Counted from the first letter of the stretch, positions 35,300-47,684 are shown. The stretch: DNA of 64,000 nucleotides from Bufo bufo (GCF_905171765.1 NC_053389.1:784492772-784556771); one strand, 5' to 3'. Made by a program: numbers and translations. The notes: generated by a model not told the origin, from the letters alone.

Positions 35300-35823
35300 A
35301 AAGATATAAGATCAATATTTCAAAATTAGGGTTATTCACTTTAGAAAAAATACGACAGAGGGGAGATCTAATTACTATGTATAAATATATCAGGGGTCAG
35401 TACAGAGATCTATCCCATCAGCTATTTATCCCCAGGACTGTGACTGTGACGAGGGGACATCCTCTGCGTCTGGAGGAAAGAAGGTTTGTACACAAACATA
35501 GAAGAGGATTCTTTACGGTAAGAGCAGTGAGACTATGGAACTCTCTGCCTGAGGAGGTGGTGATGGTGAGTACAATAAAGGAATTCAAGAGGGGCCTGGA
35601 TGTGTTTCTGGAGCGTAATAATATTACAGGCTATAGCTACTAGAGAGGGGTCGTTGATCCAGGGAGATATTCTGATTGCCTGATTGGAGTCGGGAAGGAA
35701 TCTTGGCTTCTACCCCACCAGGTTTTTTTTTTTTGCCTTCCTCTGGATCAACTTGCAGGATAAAAGGCTGAACTGGATGGACAGAGGGCTTTTTTCTGCC
35801 TTATAAACTATGTTACTATGTTA
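35300..35823 (+). mobile_element. CR1-type LINE, 5'-truncated 3' end
   Basis: The plus strand encodes the C-terminal end of a non-LTR reverse transcriptase: LEKIRQRGDLITMYKYIRG, then GFFTVRAVRLWNSLPEEVV and FKRGLDVFLE, stopping after GYSY at 35641-35643. RGDLI..YKY and the R.WN.LPEEVV block are typical of CR1 ORF2 C-termini. A ~150-bp 3' UTR follows and ends in two copies of ctatgtta, the short 8-bp tail repeat characteristic of CR1. Everything upstream, including the catalytic RT, is missing, as is common for CR1 copies. A second 3' UTR copy is at 52476-52697. Confidence 0.85.
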
Positions 35824-36539
35824 ATATTTGATAGGTAATTGGCAACCACAGTGAGGCCTCAATGCCCTGATGACCCACAGTCCACTCAACCATAGAAGAA
35901 ACCATGATAGTTAGAGAGTGATGCAAGGACTTCTTTTAACTACCTAACAGTGTAATCCTGCTATATGGCCATATTCAAACAAGCAAATTAATACATTATA
36001 TAATGTATAGGGATGAGCGAACCCGAACTGTATAGTTCGGGTTCGTACCGAATTTTGGGGTGTCCGTGACACGGACCCGAACCCGAACATTTTCGTAAAA
36101 GTCCGGGTTCGGGTTCGGTGTTCGGCGCTTTCTTGGCGCTTTTTGAAAGGCTGCAAAGCAGCCAATCAACAAGCGTCATACTACTTGCCCCAAGAGGCCA
36201 TCACAGCCTTGCCTACTATTGGCATGGCTGTGATTGGCCAGTGCAGCATGTGACCCAGCCTCTATATAAGCTTGGGTCACGTAGCGCTGCACGTCACTCT
36301 GCTGATTCAAGCATAGGGAGAGGTTGCAGCTGCGACGTTAGGGCGAGATTAGGCAGATTAACTCCTCCAAAAGACTTCATTCTGTGATCGATCTGCAGCT
36401 GTGGATCATTGAAGTGCTAATATTGAATTGCTCACTTTTTTGAGGCTGCCCAGAGCGTTTTTAGATCACTTTTTTTCTGGGGTGATCGGCGGCCATTTTG
36501 TGACTTGTGGTGCGCCAGCACGAGCTATCACCAAGTGTA

Positions 36540-36850
36540 TTTAACCATCGATAGTGTGGTTATTTTGTGCTATATCCTACATCAGCTGCAGGCTGAGCCT
36601 GTGTCACCGAAGTGCATTTAACCATCAACAGTCTGGTTATTTTTTGGCCATATACTACATCAGCTGCAGGCTGAGCCTGTGTCACCCAAGTGCATTTAAC
36701 CATCAACAGTCTGATTATTTTTTGGCCATATACTACATCAGCTGCAGGCTGAGCCTGTGTCACCGAAGTGCATTTAACTATCAACAGTCTGGTTATTTTT
36801 TGGCCATATATTACATCACGGGCAAGTTGAGCCTGTCACCCAGCGCCTAA
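36540..36850 (+). repeat. 77-bp tandem repeat in the hAT2a leader, ~4 copies
   Basis: gcatttaaccatcaacagtc recurs at about 36614, 36691 and 36768, 77 bp apart, with an earlier diverged copy at about 36540. Each unit includes catcagctgcaggctgagcc. A separate direct duplication follows: ctattcaaccaaatctgcac occurs at about 36869 and 37162. Confidence 0.88.
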
Positions 36851-37293
36851 AAAATAGACCTGACATTTCTATTCAACCAAATCTGCACAGTTTTAGCTGG
36901 TCAAGTTATTTGTAGTGACCGTCAAAGCAGACTTTTTGTTCTGGGTTGAAAAAGCATTCCCAAATTTGCCATTCTGAAAATAACTAGTTTGTGGTATTTC
37001 AGGCCTACTTGAAATCTATCCCAAAAAGAAAATCTTACATTGAAGTTATTGATAGTATCATTCAGAAAAACCTAAGACACACGCTAGCGTGCTGATAGAA
37101 GTGTCATTCTGTGATTAAACCTATAACTGTCGCACAGCGCAAAAAAAAACAGGTCTCACATCTCTATTCAACCAAATCTGCACAGTTTTAGCTGGTCAAG
37201 TTATTTGTAGTGACCGTGAAAGCACACTTTTTGTTCTGGGTTGAAAAAGCATTCCCAAATTTGCCATTCTCAAAATTGTGGTGAACGGGAACA

Positions 37294-40200
37294 ATGAGGA
37301 AAACATCTAATAAGGGACGCGGACGTGGACATGGTCGTGGTGGTGTTAGTGGACCCTCTGGTGCTGGGAGAGGACGTGGCCGTTCTGCCACAGCCACACG
37401 TCCTAGTGAACCAACTACCTCAGGTCCCAGTAGCCAGCAGAATTTACAGCGATATTTGGTGGGGCCCAATGCCGTTCTAAGGATGGTAAGGCCTGAGCAG
37501 GTACAGGCATTAGTCAATTGGGTGGCCGACAGTGGATCCAGCACGTTCACATTATCTCCCACCCAGTGTTCTGCAGAAAGCGCACAGATGGCGCATGAAA
37601 ACCAAGCCCATCAGTCTGTCACATCACCCCCATGCATATCAGGGAAACTGTCTGAGCCTCAAGTTATGCAGCAGTCTCTTATGCTGTTTGAAGACTCTGC
37701 TGCCAGGGTTTCCCAAGGGCAGATAGAATGCACTAACGCACAACCACTTATGTTTCCTGATGATGAGGACATGGGAATACCACCTCAGCACGTCTCTGAT
37801 GATGACGAAACACAGGTGCCAACTGCTGCGTCTTTCTGCAGTGTGCAGACTGAACAGGAGGTCAGGGATCAAGACTGGGTGGAAGACGATGCAGGGGACG
37901 ATGAGGTCCTAGACCCCACATGGAATGAAGGTCGTGCCACTGACTTTCACAGTTCGGAGGAAGAGGCAGTGGTGAGACCGAGCCAACAGCGTAGCAAAAG
38001 AGGGAGCAGTGGGAAAAATCAGAACACCCGCCGCCAAGAGACTCCGCCTGCTACTGACCGCCGCCATCTGGGACCGAGCACCCCAAAGGCAGCTTCAAGG
38101 AGTTCCCTGGCATGGCACTTCTTCAAACAATGTGCTGACGACAAGACCCGAGTGGTTTGCACGCTGTGCCATCAGAGCCTGAAGCGAGGCATTAACGTTC
38201 TGAACCTTAGCACAACCTGCATGACCAGGCACCTGCATGCAAAGCATGAACTGCAGTGGAGTAAACACCTTAAAAACAAGGAAGTCACTCAGGCTCCCCC
38301 TGCTACCTCTTCTGCTGCTGCCGCCTCGGCCTCTTCTGCTGCTGCCGCCGCCTCGGCCTCTTACTCCGCCTCTGGAGGAACGTTGGCACCTGCCGCCCAG
38401 CAAACATGGGATGTACCACCAACACCACCACCTGCGTCACCAAGCATCTCAACCATGTCACACGGCAGCGTTCAGCTCTCCATCTCACAAACATTTGAGA
38501 GAAAGCGTAAATTTCCACCTAGCCACCCTCGATCCCTGGCCCTGAATGCCAGCATTTCTAAACTACTGGCCTATGAAATGCTGTCATTTAGGCTGGTGGA
38601 CACACACAGCTTCAAACAGCTCATGTCACTTGCTGTCCCACAGTATGTTGTTCCCAGCCGCCACTAATTCTCCAAGAGAGCCGTGCCTTCCCTGCACAAA
38701 CAAGTGTCCGATAAAATCAAGTGTGCTGTGCGCAACGCCATCTGTGGCAAGGTCCACCTAACCACAGATACGTGGACCAGTAAGCACGGCCAGGGACGCT
38801 ATATCTCCCTAACTGCACACTGGGTAAATGTAGTGGCGGCTGGGCCCCAGGCGGAGAGCTGTTTGGCGCACGTCCTTCCGCCGCCAAGGATCGCAGGGCA
38901 ACATTCTTTGCCTCCTGTCTCCTCTTCCTCCTACTCAGCTTCCTCCTCCTCTTCTTCCACCTGCTCATCCAGTCAGCCACACACCTTCACCACCAACTTC
39001 AGCACAGCCCGGGGTAAATGTCAGCAGGCCATTCTGAAACTCATATGTTTGGGAGACAGGCCCCACACCGCACAGAAGTTGTGGCGGGGTATAGAACAAC
39101 AGACCGACGAGTGATTGCTGCCGGTGAGCCTCAAGCCCGGCCTGGTGGTGTGCGATAATGGGCGAAATCTCGTTGCAGCTCTTGGACTAGCCGGTTTGAC
39201 GCACATCCCTTGCCTGGCGCATGTGCTGAATTTGGTGGTGCAGAAGTTCATTTGCAACTACCCCGAAATGTCAGAGCTGCTGCATAAAGTGTGGGCCGTC
39301 TGTTCGCGCTTCCGGCGTTCACACCCTGCCGCTGCTCGCCTGTCTGCGCTACAGCGTAACTTCGGCCTTCCCGCTCACCGCCTCATATGCGACGTGCCCA
39401 CCAGGTGGAACTCCACCTTGCATATGCTGGACAGACTGTGCGAGCAGCAGCAGGCCATAGTGGAGTTTCAGCTGCAGCACGCACGGGTCAGTCGCACTGC
39501 GGAACAGACCCACTTCACCACCAATGACTGGGCCTCCATGCGAGACCTGTGTGCCCTGTTGCGCTGTTTCGAGTACTCCAGCAACATGGCCAGTGGCGAT
39601 GACGCCGTTATCAGCGTTACAATACCACTTCTATGTCTCCTTGGGAAAACACTTAGGGCGATGATGGAAGAGGAGGTGGCCCAGGAGGAAGAGGAGGAAG
39701 AGGGGTCATTTTTAGCACTCTCAGGCCAGTCTCTTCAAAGTGACTCAGAGGGAGGTTTTTTGCAACACCAGAGGCCAGGTACAAATGTGGCCAGACAGGG
39801 CCCACTACTGGAGGACGAGGAGGACGAGGATGAGGAGGAGGTGGAGGAGGATGAGGATGAAGCATGTTCACAGCGGGGTGGCACCCAAAGCAGCTCGGGC
39901 CCATCAATGGTGCGTGGCTGGGGGGAAACACAGGACGATGACGATACGCCTCCCACAGAGGACAGCTTGTCCTTACCTCTGGGCAGCCTGGCACACATGA
40001 GCGACTACATGCTGCAGTGCCTGCGCAACGACAGCAGAGTTGCCCACATTTTAACGTGTGCGGACTACTGGGTTGCCACCCTGCTGGATCCCCGGTACAA
40101 AGACAATGTGCCCACCTTACTTCCTACACTGGAGCGTGATAGGAAGATGCGCGAGTACAAGCGCACGTTGGTAGACGCGCTACTGAGAGCATTCCCAAAT

Positions 40201-40689
40201 GTCACAGGGGAACCAGTGGAAGCCCAAGGCGAAGGCAGAGGAGGCGCAAGAGGTCGCCAACGCAGCTGTGTCACGGCCAGCTCCTCTGAGGGCATGGTTA
40301 GCATGGCAGAGATGTGGAAAAGTTTTGTCACCACGCCACAGCTAACTGCACCACCACCTGATACGGAACGTGTTAGCAGGAGGCAACATTTCACTAACAT
40401 GGTGGAACAGTACCTGTGCACACCCCTCCACGTACTGACTGATGGTTCAGCCCCATTCAACTTCTGGGTCTCCAAATTGTCCACGTGGCCAGAGCTAGCC
40501 TTTTATGCCTTGGAGGTGCTGGCCTGCCCGGCGGCCAGCGTTTTGTCTGAACGTGTATTCAGCACGGCAGGGGGCGTCATTACAGACAAACGCAGCCGCC
40601 TGTCTACAGCCAATGTGGACAAGCTGACGTTCATAAAAATGAACCAGGCATGGATCCCACAGGACCTGTCCATCCCTTGTGCAGATTAG
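37294..40689 (+). pseudogene. hAT2a transposase, 1131 codons, open except for two in-frame stops
   Basis: A single frame runs from ATG 37294 to the stop at 40687-40689 with no frameshift; it is broken only by TAA at codon 458 (38665-38667) and TGA at codon 607 (39112-39114). The second replaces a Trp that copy hAT2b still has (TDEWLLP). Domains: basic/Gly-rich N-terminus; acidic region ~130-225; BED zinc finger C289-x2-C292 ... H313-x4-H318; Ala/Ser-rich linker ~335-370; first catalytic block TTDTWTSKHG (Asp492); VVCDNGRN (Asp621); a long acidic loop ~790-855; hAT dimerisation block WVSKLSTWPELAFY ... SVLSERVFSTAGG (presumed catalytic Glu1086). All catalytic positions are intact. Length is above the 600-700 residues of many hAT proteins, as in other BED-finger hATs of vertebrates. 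The protein as written is inactive. Confidence 0.93.
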
Positions 40690-40799
40690 ATATTAACTAC
40701 CTCCCCTTAACAATATATTATTCTACTCCAGGGCACTTCCTCATTCAATACTATTTTTAATTTCATTTTACCATTATATTGTGGGGCAACCCAAAGTTG

Positions 40800-43700
40800 A
40801 ATGAACCTCTACTCTGTCTGGGTGCCGGGGCCTAAATGTGTGACAGTGGCCTGTTCCAGTGGTGGGTGACGTGAAGCCTGATTCTCTGCTATGACATTAA
40901 GACAGATTCTGTGCTGACATAAGGCCAGATTCTCTGTTACGGGACCTCTCTCCTCTGCCTGGGTGCCTGGGCCTAAATGTGTGACAGTGGCCTGTTCCAG
41001 TGGTGGCTGACGTGAAGCCTGATTCTCTGCTATGACATGAAGACAGATTCTGCGCTGACATAAGGCCAGATTCTCTGTTACGGGACCGCTCTCCTCTGCC
41101 TGGGTGCCTGGGCCTAAATGTGTGACAGTGGCCTGTTCCAGTGGTGGGTGACGTGAAGCCTGATTCTCTGCTATGACATTAAGACAGATTCTGTGCTGAC
41201 ATAAGGCCAGATTCTCTGTTACGGGACCTCTCTCCTCTGCCTGGGTGCCGGGGCCTAAATGTGTGACAGTGGCCTGTTCCAGTGGTGGGTGACGTGAAGC
41301 CTGATTCTCTGCTATGACATGAATACAGATTCTGTGCTGACATAAGGCCAGATTCTCTGTTACGGGACCTCTCTCCTCTGCCTGGGTGCCTGGGCCTAAA
41401 TGTGTGACAGTGGCCTGTTCCAGTGGTGGGTGACGTGAAGCCTGATTCTCTGCTATGACATGAAGACAGATTCTGCGCTGACATAAGGCCAGATTCTCTG
41501 TTACGGGACCGCCCTCCTCTGTCTGGGTGCCGGGGCCTAAATGTGTGACAGTGGCCTGTTCCAGTGGTGGGTGACGTGAAGCTTGATTCTCTGCTATGAC
41601 ATGAATACAGATTCTGCGCTGACATAAGGTCAGATTCTCTGTTACGGGACCTCTCTCCTCTGCCTGGGTGCCTGGGCCTAAATGTGTGACAGTGGCCTAT
41701 TTCAGTGGTGGGTGACGTGAAGCCTGATTCTCTGCTATGACATGAATACAGATTCTGCGCTGACATAAGGCCAGATTCTCTGTTACGGGACCGCTCTCCT
41801 CTGTCTGGGTGTCGGGGCCTAAATGTGTGACAGTGGCCTGTTCCAGTGGTGGGTGACGTGATGCCTGATTCTCTGCTATGACATGAAGACAGATTCTGTG
41901 CTGACATAAGGCCAGATTCTCTGTTACAGGACCTCTCTCCTCTGTCTGGGTGTCGGGGCCTAAATGTGTGACAGTGGCCTGTTCCAGTGGTGGGTGACGT
42001 GAAGCTTGATTCTCTGCTATGACATGAAGACTGATTCTGTGCTGACATAAGGCCAGATTCTCTGTTACGGGACCTCTCTCCACTGCCTGGGTGCCTGGGC
42101 CTAAATGTGTGACAGTGGCCTGTTCCAGTGGTGGGTGACGTGATGCCTGATTCTCTGCTATGACATGAAGACAGATTCTGCGCTGACATAAGGCCAGATT
42201 CTCTGTTACGGGACCTCTCTCCTCTGCCTGGGTGCCTGGGCCTAAATGTGTGACAGTGGCCTGTTCCAGTGGTGGGTGACGTGATGCCTGATTCTCTGCT
42301 ATGACATGAAGACAGATTCTGCGCTGACATAAGGCCAGATTCTCTGTTACGGGACCTCTCTCCTCTGCCTGGGTGCCTGGGCCTAAATGTGTGACAGTGG
42401 CCTGTTCCAGTGGTGGGTGACGTGAAGCCTGATTCTCTGCTATGACATTAAGACAGATTCTGTGCTGACATAAGGCCAGATTCTCTGTTACGGGACCTCT
42501 CTCCTCTGCCTGGGTGCCGGGGCCTAAATGTGTGACAGTGGCCTGTTCCAGTGGTGGGTGACGTGAAGCCTGATTCTCTGCTATGACATGAATACAGATT
42601 CTGTGCTGACATAAGGCCAGATTCTCTGTTACGGGACCTCTCTCCTCTGCCTGGGTGCCTGGGCCTAAATGTGTGACAGTGGCCTGTTCCAGTGGTGGGT
42701 GACGTGAAGCCTGATTCTCTGCTATGACATGAAGACAGATTCTGCGCTGACATAAGGCCAGATTCTCTGTTACGGGACCGCCCTCCTCTGTCTGGGTGCC
42801 GGGGCCTAAATGTGTGACAGTGGCCTGTTCCAGTGGTGGGTGACGTGAAGCTTGATTCTCTGCTATGACATGAATACAGATTCTGCGCTGACATAAGGTC
42901 AGATTCTCTGTTACGGGACCTCTCTCCTCTGCCTGGGTGCCTGGGCCTAAATGTGTGACAGTGGCCTATTTCAGTGGTGGGTGACGTGAAGCCTGATTCT
43001 CTGCTATGACATGAATACAGATTCTGCGCTGACATAAGGCCAGATTCTCTGTTACGGGACCGCTCTCCTCTGTCTGGGTGTCGGGGCCTAAATGTGTGAC
43101 AGTGGCCTGTTCCAGTGGTGGGTGACGTGATGCCTGATTCTCTGCTATGACATGAAGACAGATTCTGTGCTGACATAAGGCCAGATTCTCTGTTACAGGA
43201 CCTCTCTCCTCTGTCTGGATGCCGGGGCCTAAATGTGTGACAGTGGCCTGTTCCAGTGGTGGGTGACGTGAAGCTTGATTCTCTGCTATGACATGAAGAC
43301 TGATTCTGCGCTGACATAAGGCCAGATTCTCTGTTACGGGACCTCTCTCCACTGCCTGGGTGCCTGGGCCTAAATGTGTGACAGTGGCCTGTTCCAGTGG
43401 TGGGTGACGTGATGCCTGATTCTCTGCTATGACATGAAGACAGATTCTGCGCTGACATAAGGCCAGATTCTCTGTTACGGGACCTCTCTCCTCTGCCTGG
43501 GTGCCTGGGCCTAAATGTGTGACAGTGGCCTGTTCCAGTGGTGGGTGACGTGATGCCTGATTCTCTGCTATGACATGAAGACAGATTCTGCGCTGACATA
43601 AGGCCAGATTCTCTGTTACGGGACCTCTCTCCTCTGCCTGGGTGCCTGGGCCTAAATGTGTGACAGTGGCCTGTTCCAGTGGTGGGTGACGTGATGCCTG

Positions 43701-46690
43701 ATTCTCTGCTATGACATGAAGACAGATTCTGCGCTGACATAAGGCCAGATTCTCTGTTACGGGACCTCTCTCCTCTGCCTGGGTGCCTGGGCCTAAATGT
43801 TTGACAGTGGCCTGTTCCAGTGGTGGGTGACGTGAAGCCTGATTCTCTGCTATGACATGAATACAGATTCTGCGCTGACATAAGGCCAGATTCTCTGTTA
43901 CGGGACCGTTCTCCTCTGTCTGGGTGCCGGGGCCTAAATGTGTGACAGTGGCCTGTTCCAGTGGTGGGTGACGTGAAGCCTGATTCTCTGCTATGACATT
44001 AAGACAGATTCTGTGCTGACATAAGGCCAGATTCTCTGTTACGGGACCTCTCTCCTCTGCCTGGGTGCCGGGGCCTAAATGTGTGACAGTGGCCTGTTCC
44101 AGTGGTGGGTGACGTGAAGCTTGATTCTCTGCTATGACATGAATACAGATTCTGCGCTGACATAAGGTCAGATTCTCTGTTACGGGACCTCTCTCCTCTG
44201 CCTGGGTGCCTGGGCCTAAATGTGTGACAGTGGCCTATTTCAGTGGTGGGTGACGTGAAGCCTGATTCTCTGCTATGACATGAATACAGATTCTGCGCTG
44301 ACATAAGGCCAGATTCTCTGTTACGGGACCGCTCTCCTCTGTCTGGGTGTCGGGGCCTAAATGTGTGACAGTGGCCTGTTCCAGTGGTGGGTGACGTGAT
44401 GCCTGATTCTCTGCTATGACATGAAGACAGATTCTGTGCTGACATAAGGCCAGATTCTCTGTTACAGGACCTCTCTCCTCTGTCTGGATGCCGGGGCCTA
44501 AATGTGTGACAGTGGCCTGTTCCAGTGGTGGGTGACGTGAAGCTTGATTCTCTGCTATGACATGAAGACTGATTCTGTGCTGACATAAGGCCAGATTCTC
44601 TGTTACGGGACCTCTCTCCACTGCCTGGGTGCCTGGGCCTAAATGTGTGACAGTGGCCTGTTCCAGTGGTGGGTGACGTGATGCCTGATTCTCTGCTATG
44701 ACATGAAGACAGATTCTGCGCTGACATAAGGCCAGATTCTCTGTTACGGGACCTCTCTCCTCTGCCTGGGTGCCTGGGCCTAAATGTGTGACAGTGGCCT
44801 GTTCCAGTGGTGGGTGACGTGATGCCTGATTCTCTGCTATGACATGAAGACAGATTCTGCGCTGACATAAGGCCAGATTCTCTGTTACGGGACCTCTCTC
44901 CTCTGCCTGGGTGCCTGGGCCTAAATGTGTGACAGTGGCCTGTTCCAGTGGTGGGTGACGTGATGCCTGATTCTCTGCTATGACATGAAGACAGATTCTG
45001 CGCTGACATAAGGCCAGATTCTCTGTTACGGGACCTCTCTCCTCTGCCTGGGTGCCTGGGCCTAAATGTGTGACAGTGGCCTGTTCCAGTGGTGGGTGAC
45101 GTGAAGCCTGATTCTCTGCTATGACATGAATACAGATTCTGCGCTGACATAAGGCCAGATTCTCTGTTACGGGACCGTTCTCCTCTGTCTGGGTGCCGGG
45201 GCCTAAATGTGTGACAGTGGCCTGTTCCAGTGGTGGGTGACGTGATGCCTGATTCTCTGCTATGACATGAAGACAGATTCTGTGCTGACATAAGGCCAGA
45301 TTCTCTGTTACAGGACCTCTCTCCTCTGTCTGGGTGCCGGGGCCTAAATGTGTGACAGTGGCCTGTTCCAGTGGTGGGTGACGTGAAGCTTGATTCTCTG
45401 CTATGACATGAAGACTGATTCTGCGCTGACATAAGGCCAGATTCTCTGTTACGGGACCTCTCTCCTCTGCCTGGGTGCCTTCCCCCTAAATGTGTGACAG
45501 TGGCCTGTTCCAGTGGTGGGTGACGTGAAGCCTGATTCTCTGCTATGACATGAATACAGATTCTGCGCTGACATAATGCAAGATTCTCTGTTACTGGACC
45601 GCTCTTCTCTGTCTGGGTGCCGGGGCCTAAATGTGTGACAGTGGCCTGTTCCAGTGGTGGGTGACGTGATGCCTGATTCTCTGCTATGACATGAAGACAG
45701 ATTCTGCGCTGACATAAGGCCAGATTCTCTGTTACGGGACCTCTCTCCTCTGCCTGGGTGCCTGGGCCTAAATGTGTGACAGTGGCCTGTTCCAGTGGTG
45801 GGTGACGTGATGCCTGATTCTCTGCTATGACATGAAGACAGATTCTGTGCTGACATAAGGCCAGATTCTCTGTTACAGGACCTCTCTCCTCTGTCTGGGT
45901 GCCGGGGCCTAAATGTGTGACAGTGGCCTGTTCCAGTGGTGGGTGACGTGAAGCTTGATTCTCTGCTATGACATGAAGACTGATTCTGCGCTGACATAAG
46001 GCCAGATTCTCTGTTACGGGACCTCTCTCCTCTGCCTGGGTGCCTGGGCCTAAATGTGTGACAGTGGCCTGTTCCAGTGGTGGGTGACGTGATGCCTGAT
46101 TCTCTGCTATGACATGAAGACAGATTCTGCGCTGACATAAGGCCAGATTCTCTGTTACTGGACCGCTCTCCTCTGTCTGGGTGCCGGGGCCTAAATGTGT
46201 GACAGTGGCCTGTTCCAGTGGTGGGTGACGTGAAGCCTGATTCTCTGCTATGACATGAATACAGATTCTGCGCTGACATAAGGCCAGATTCTCTGTTACA
46301 GGACCTCTCTCCTCTGTCTGGGTGCCGGGGCCTAAATGTGTGACAGTGGCCTGTTCCAGTGGTGGGTGACGTGAAGCTTGATTCTCTGCTATGACATGAA
46401 GACAGATTCTGCGCTGACATAAGGCCAGATTCTCTGTTACGGGACCGCTCTCCTCTGTCTGGGTGCCGGGGCCTAAATGTGTGACAGTGGCCTGTTCCAG
46501 TGGTGGGTGACGTGAAGCCTGATTCTCTGCTATGACATGAAGACTGATTCTGCGCTGACATGAAGCCAGATTCTCTGCTATGGCATGAAGAGACTGATTC
46601 TCTGCTGACATGAAGCCAGATTCTTTGCTATGGCATGAAGAGACTGATTCTCTGCTGACGTGAAGCCAGATTCTCTGCTATGGGACCTCT
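40800..46690. repeat. 141-bp satellite (~41 copies) with 1269-bp higher-order repeat
   Basis: The anchor acgggacc recurs every 141 bp (40941, 41082, 41223 ...). A unit contains gcctaaatgtgtgacagtgg, ccagtggtgggtgacgtgaa and gattctctgctatgacatga. Diagnostic variants repeat at a larger period: ggcctatttcagtggtgggt occurs at about 41695, 42964 and 44233, exactly 1269 bp (9 units) apart. Because 141 is a multiple of 3, stop-free minus-strand frames up to 870 codons arise with a 47-residue repeat. The last ~130 bp (46560-46690) are shorter, degenerate units. It lies between the transposase stop and the 3' terminus of hAT2a. Confidence 0.97.
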
Positions 46691-46993
46691 GTCCAATTGA
46701 TATTGGTTAATTTTTATTTTTTTAATTTTAATTTTAATTCATTTCCCTATCCACATTTGTTTGCAGGGGATTTACCTACATGTTGCTGCCTTTTGCAGCC
46801 CTCTAGCTCTTTCCTGGGCTGTTTTACAGCCTTTTTAGTGCCCAAAAGTTCGGGTCCCCATTGACTTCAATGGGGTTCGGGTTCGGGACGAAGTTCGGGT
46901 CGGGTTCGGATCCCGAACCCGAACATTTCCGGGAAGTTCGGCCGAACTTCTCGAACCCGAACATCCAGGTGTTCGCTCAACTCTAATAATGTA

Positions 46994-47444
46994 TATACTT
47001 TCCAAATTCCACAACTTTTTGTTAGCTATCGTGGCCCAAAAAGGCTTTGACTATTGGGTGGAGTGCCTTTTCATTAATATATCCAAGATATGGCTCTAGA
47101 CTAGTGTCTTTCAACCTTCGCAGACAAAGTATTCCCTAATCTAAAAATGTATCTAGATGCCCACAAAACTATCTTAGTTGCGATCTTAAAATGTTTTTTT
47201 GGGATGAATTTTTCAATGAGGACTCTTTACCAAAGATAAGTTCCCTGCGGGTCTTTTTTTGTGCTATTATTTGTGCTCGTCTGAGCATCCAGCCAGGGTA
47301 ATCTCTGGCGGTGAGTCGTTCAAAAATGATCATACTTTCAATATGGAAAGAGTCCTCATTACTACAGTTACGTCTGGCTCTGATAAATTCACCGACTGGT
47401 ACTGCCTTCACTGTATGAATGTGAATACAGTGATCATACTATAC
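46994..47444. other. Intron sequence, no gene seen
   Basis: No exon or complete element is recognised. Short inverted words such as cactgtatgaatgtgaatacagtg (about 47410-47433) lie just left of the long hairpin at 47445. Confidence 0.4.
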
Positions 47445-47540
47445 TGTAGCGCTGGCCAATCGCAGCGCTCAGCTCATAGCCTGAGAGGGTTTTTTTTCTC
47501 TCAGGCTATGAGCTGAGCGCTGCGATTGGCCAGCGCTACA
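47445..47540. repeat. Perfect 43-bp-arm hairpin
   Basis: tgtagcgctggccaatcgca opens the left arm and tgcgattggccagcgctaca closes the right arm. The arms (47445-47487 and about 47498-47540) pair throughout around a T-rich loop (ggttttttt). A second inverted repeat follows: ggagcggcgcccagggat (about 47619) with atccctgggcgccgctctcc (about 47664). Together they suggest a MITE whose ends I could not place. Confidence 0.92.
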
Positions 47541-47684
47541 GCATGGGAGAAAGAGACGCCGGCAGGTTCCACTTGGTGGAGCCTAACTATGAAGATACCG
47601 GCGGCTATACCGGGAGAACGGAGCGGCGCCCAGGGATAATAGTAAGTGCAGGGGGATCCCTGGGCGCCGCTCTCCATGTCTGTA

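Larger units (their letters stand above)
36008..46985 (+). mobile_element. hAT2a: 11-kb hAT element with nearly open transposase
   Basis: Perfect 8-bp flanks ataatgta at 36000-36007 and 46986-46993. Termini tagggatgagcgaac and, inverted from the right, tagagttgagcgaac. Order: 5' leader with a 77-bp repeat (4 copies) and a ~290-bp partial duplication; transposase 37294-40689; a 5.8-kb satellite of 141-bp units; a 3' terminal region rich in gttcgggttcgg. The same family is present in inverse orientation at 14090-21387. Its unusual length comes from the 3' satellite. Confidence 0.95.

Noticed and set aside
35377..35643. Possible small host gene with RLWNSLPEEVV
   Set aside because: Sequence, truncation and 8-bp tail identify it as the C-terminus of a CR1-type LINE reverse transcriptase.
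37294..40689. Domesticated ZBED-type host gene
   Set aside because: It lies inside an element with perfect 8-bp target duplication and matching ends, has two stops and a close broken relative in the same intron; this is a transposon copy.
41179..46611. Minus-strand open frames of 383, 477 and 870 codons with a repeated MSAQNLSSCHSRESG-type sequence
   Set aside because: They arise from the 141-bp satellite: 141 is a multiple of 3 and the unit has no stop in these frames; two overlapping frames are equally open, and no start, splice or domain support exists.
40800..46690. CRISPR-like array
   Set aside because: Units are contiguous tandem repeats with no unique spacers and no cas genes; the DNA is vertebrate.
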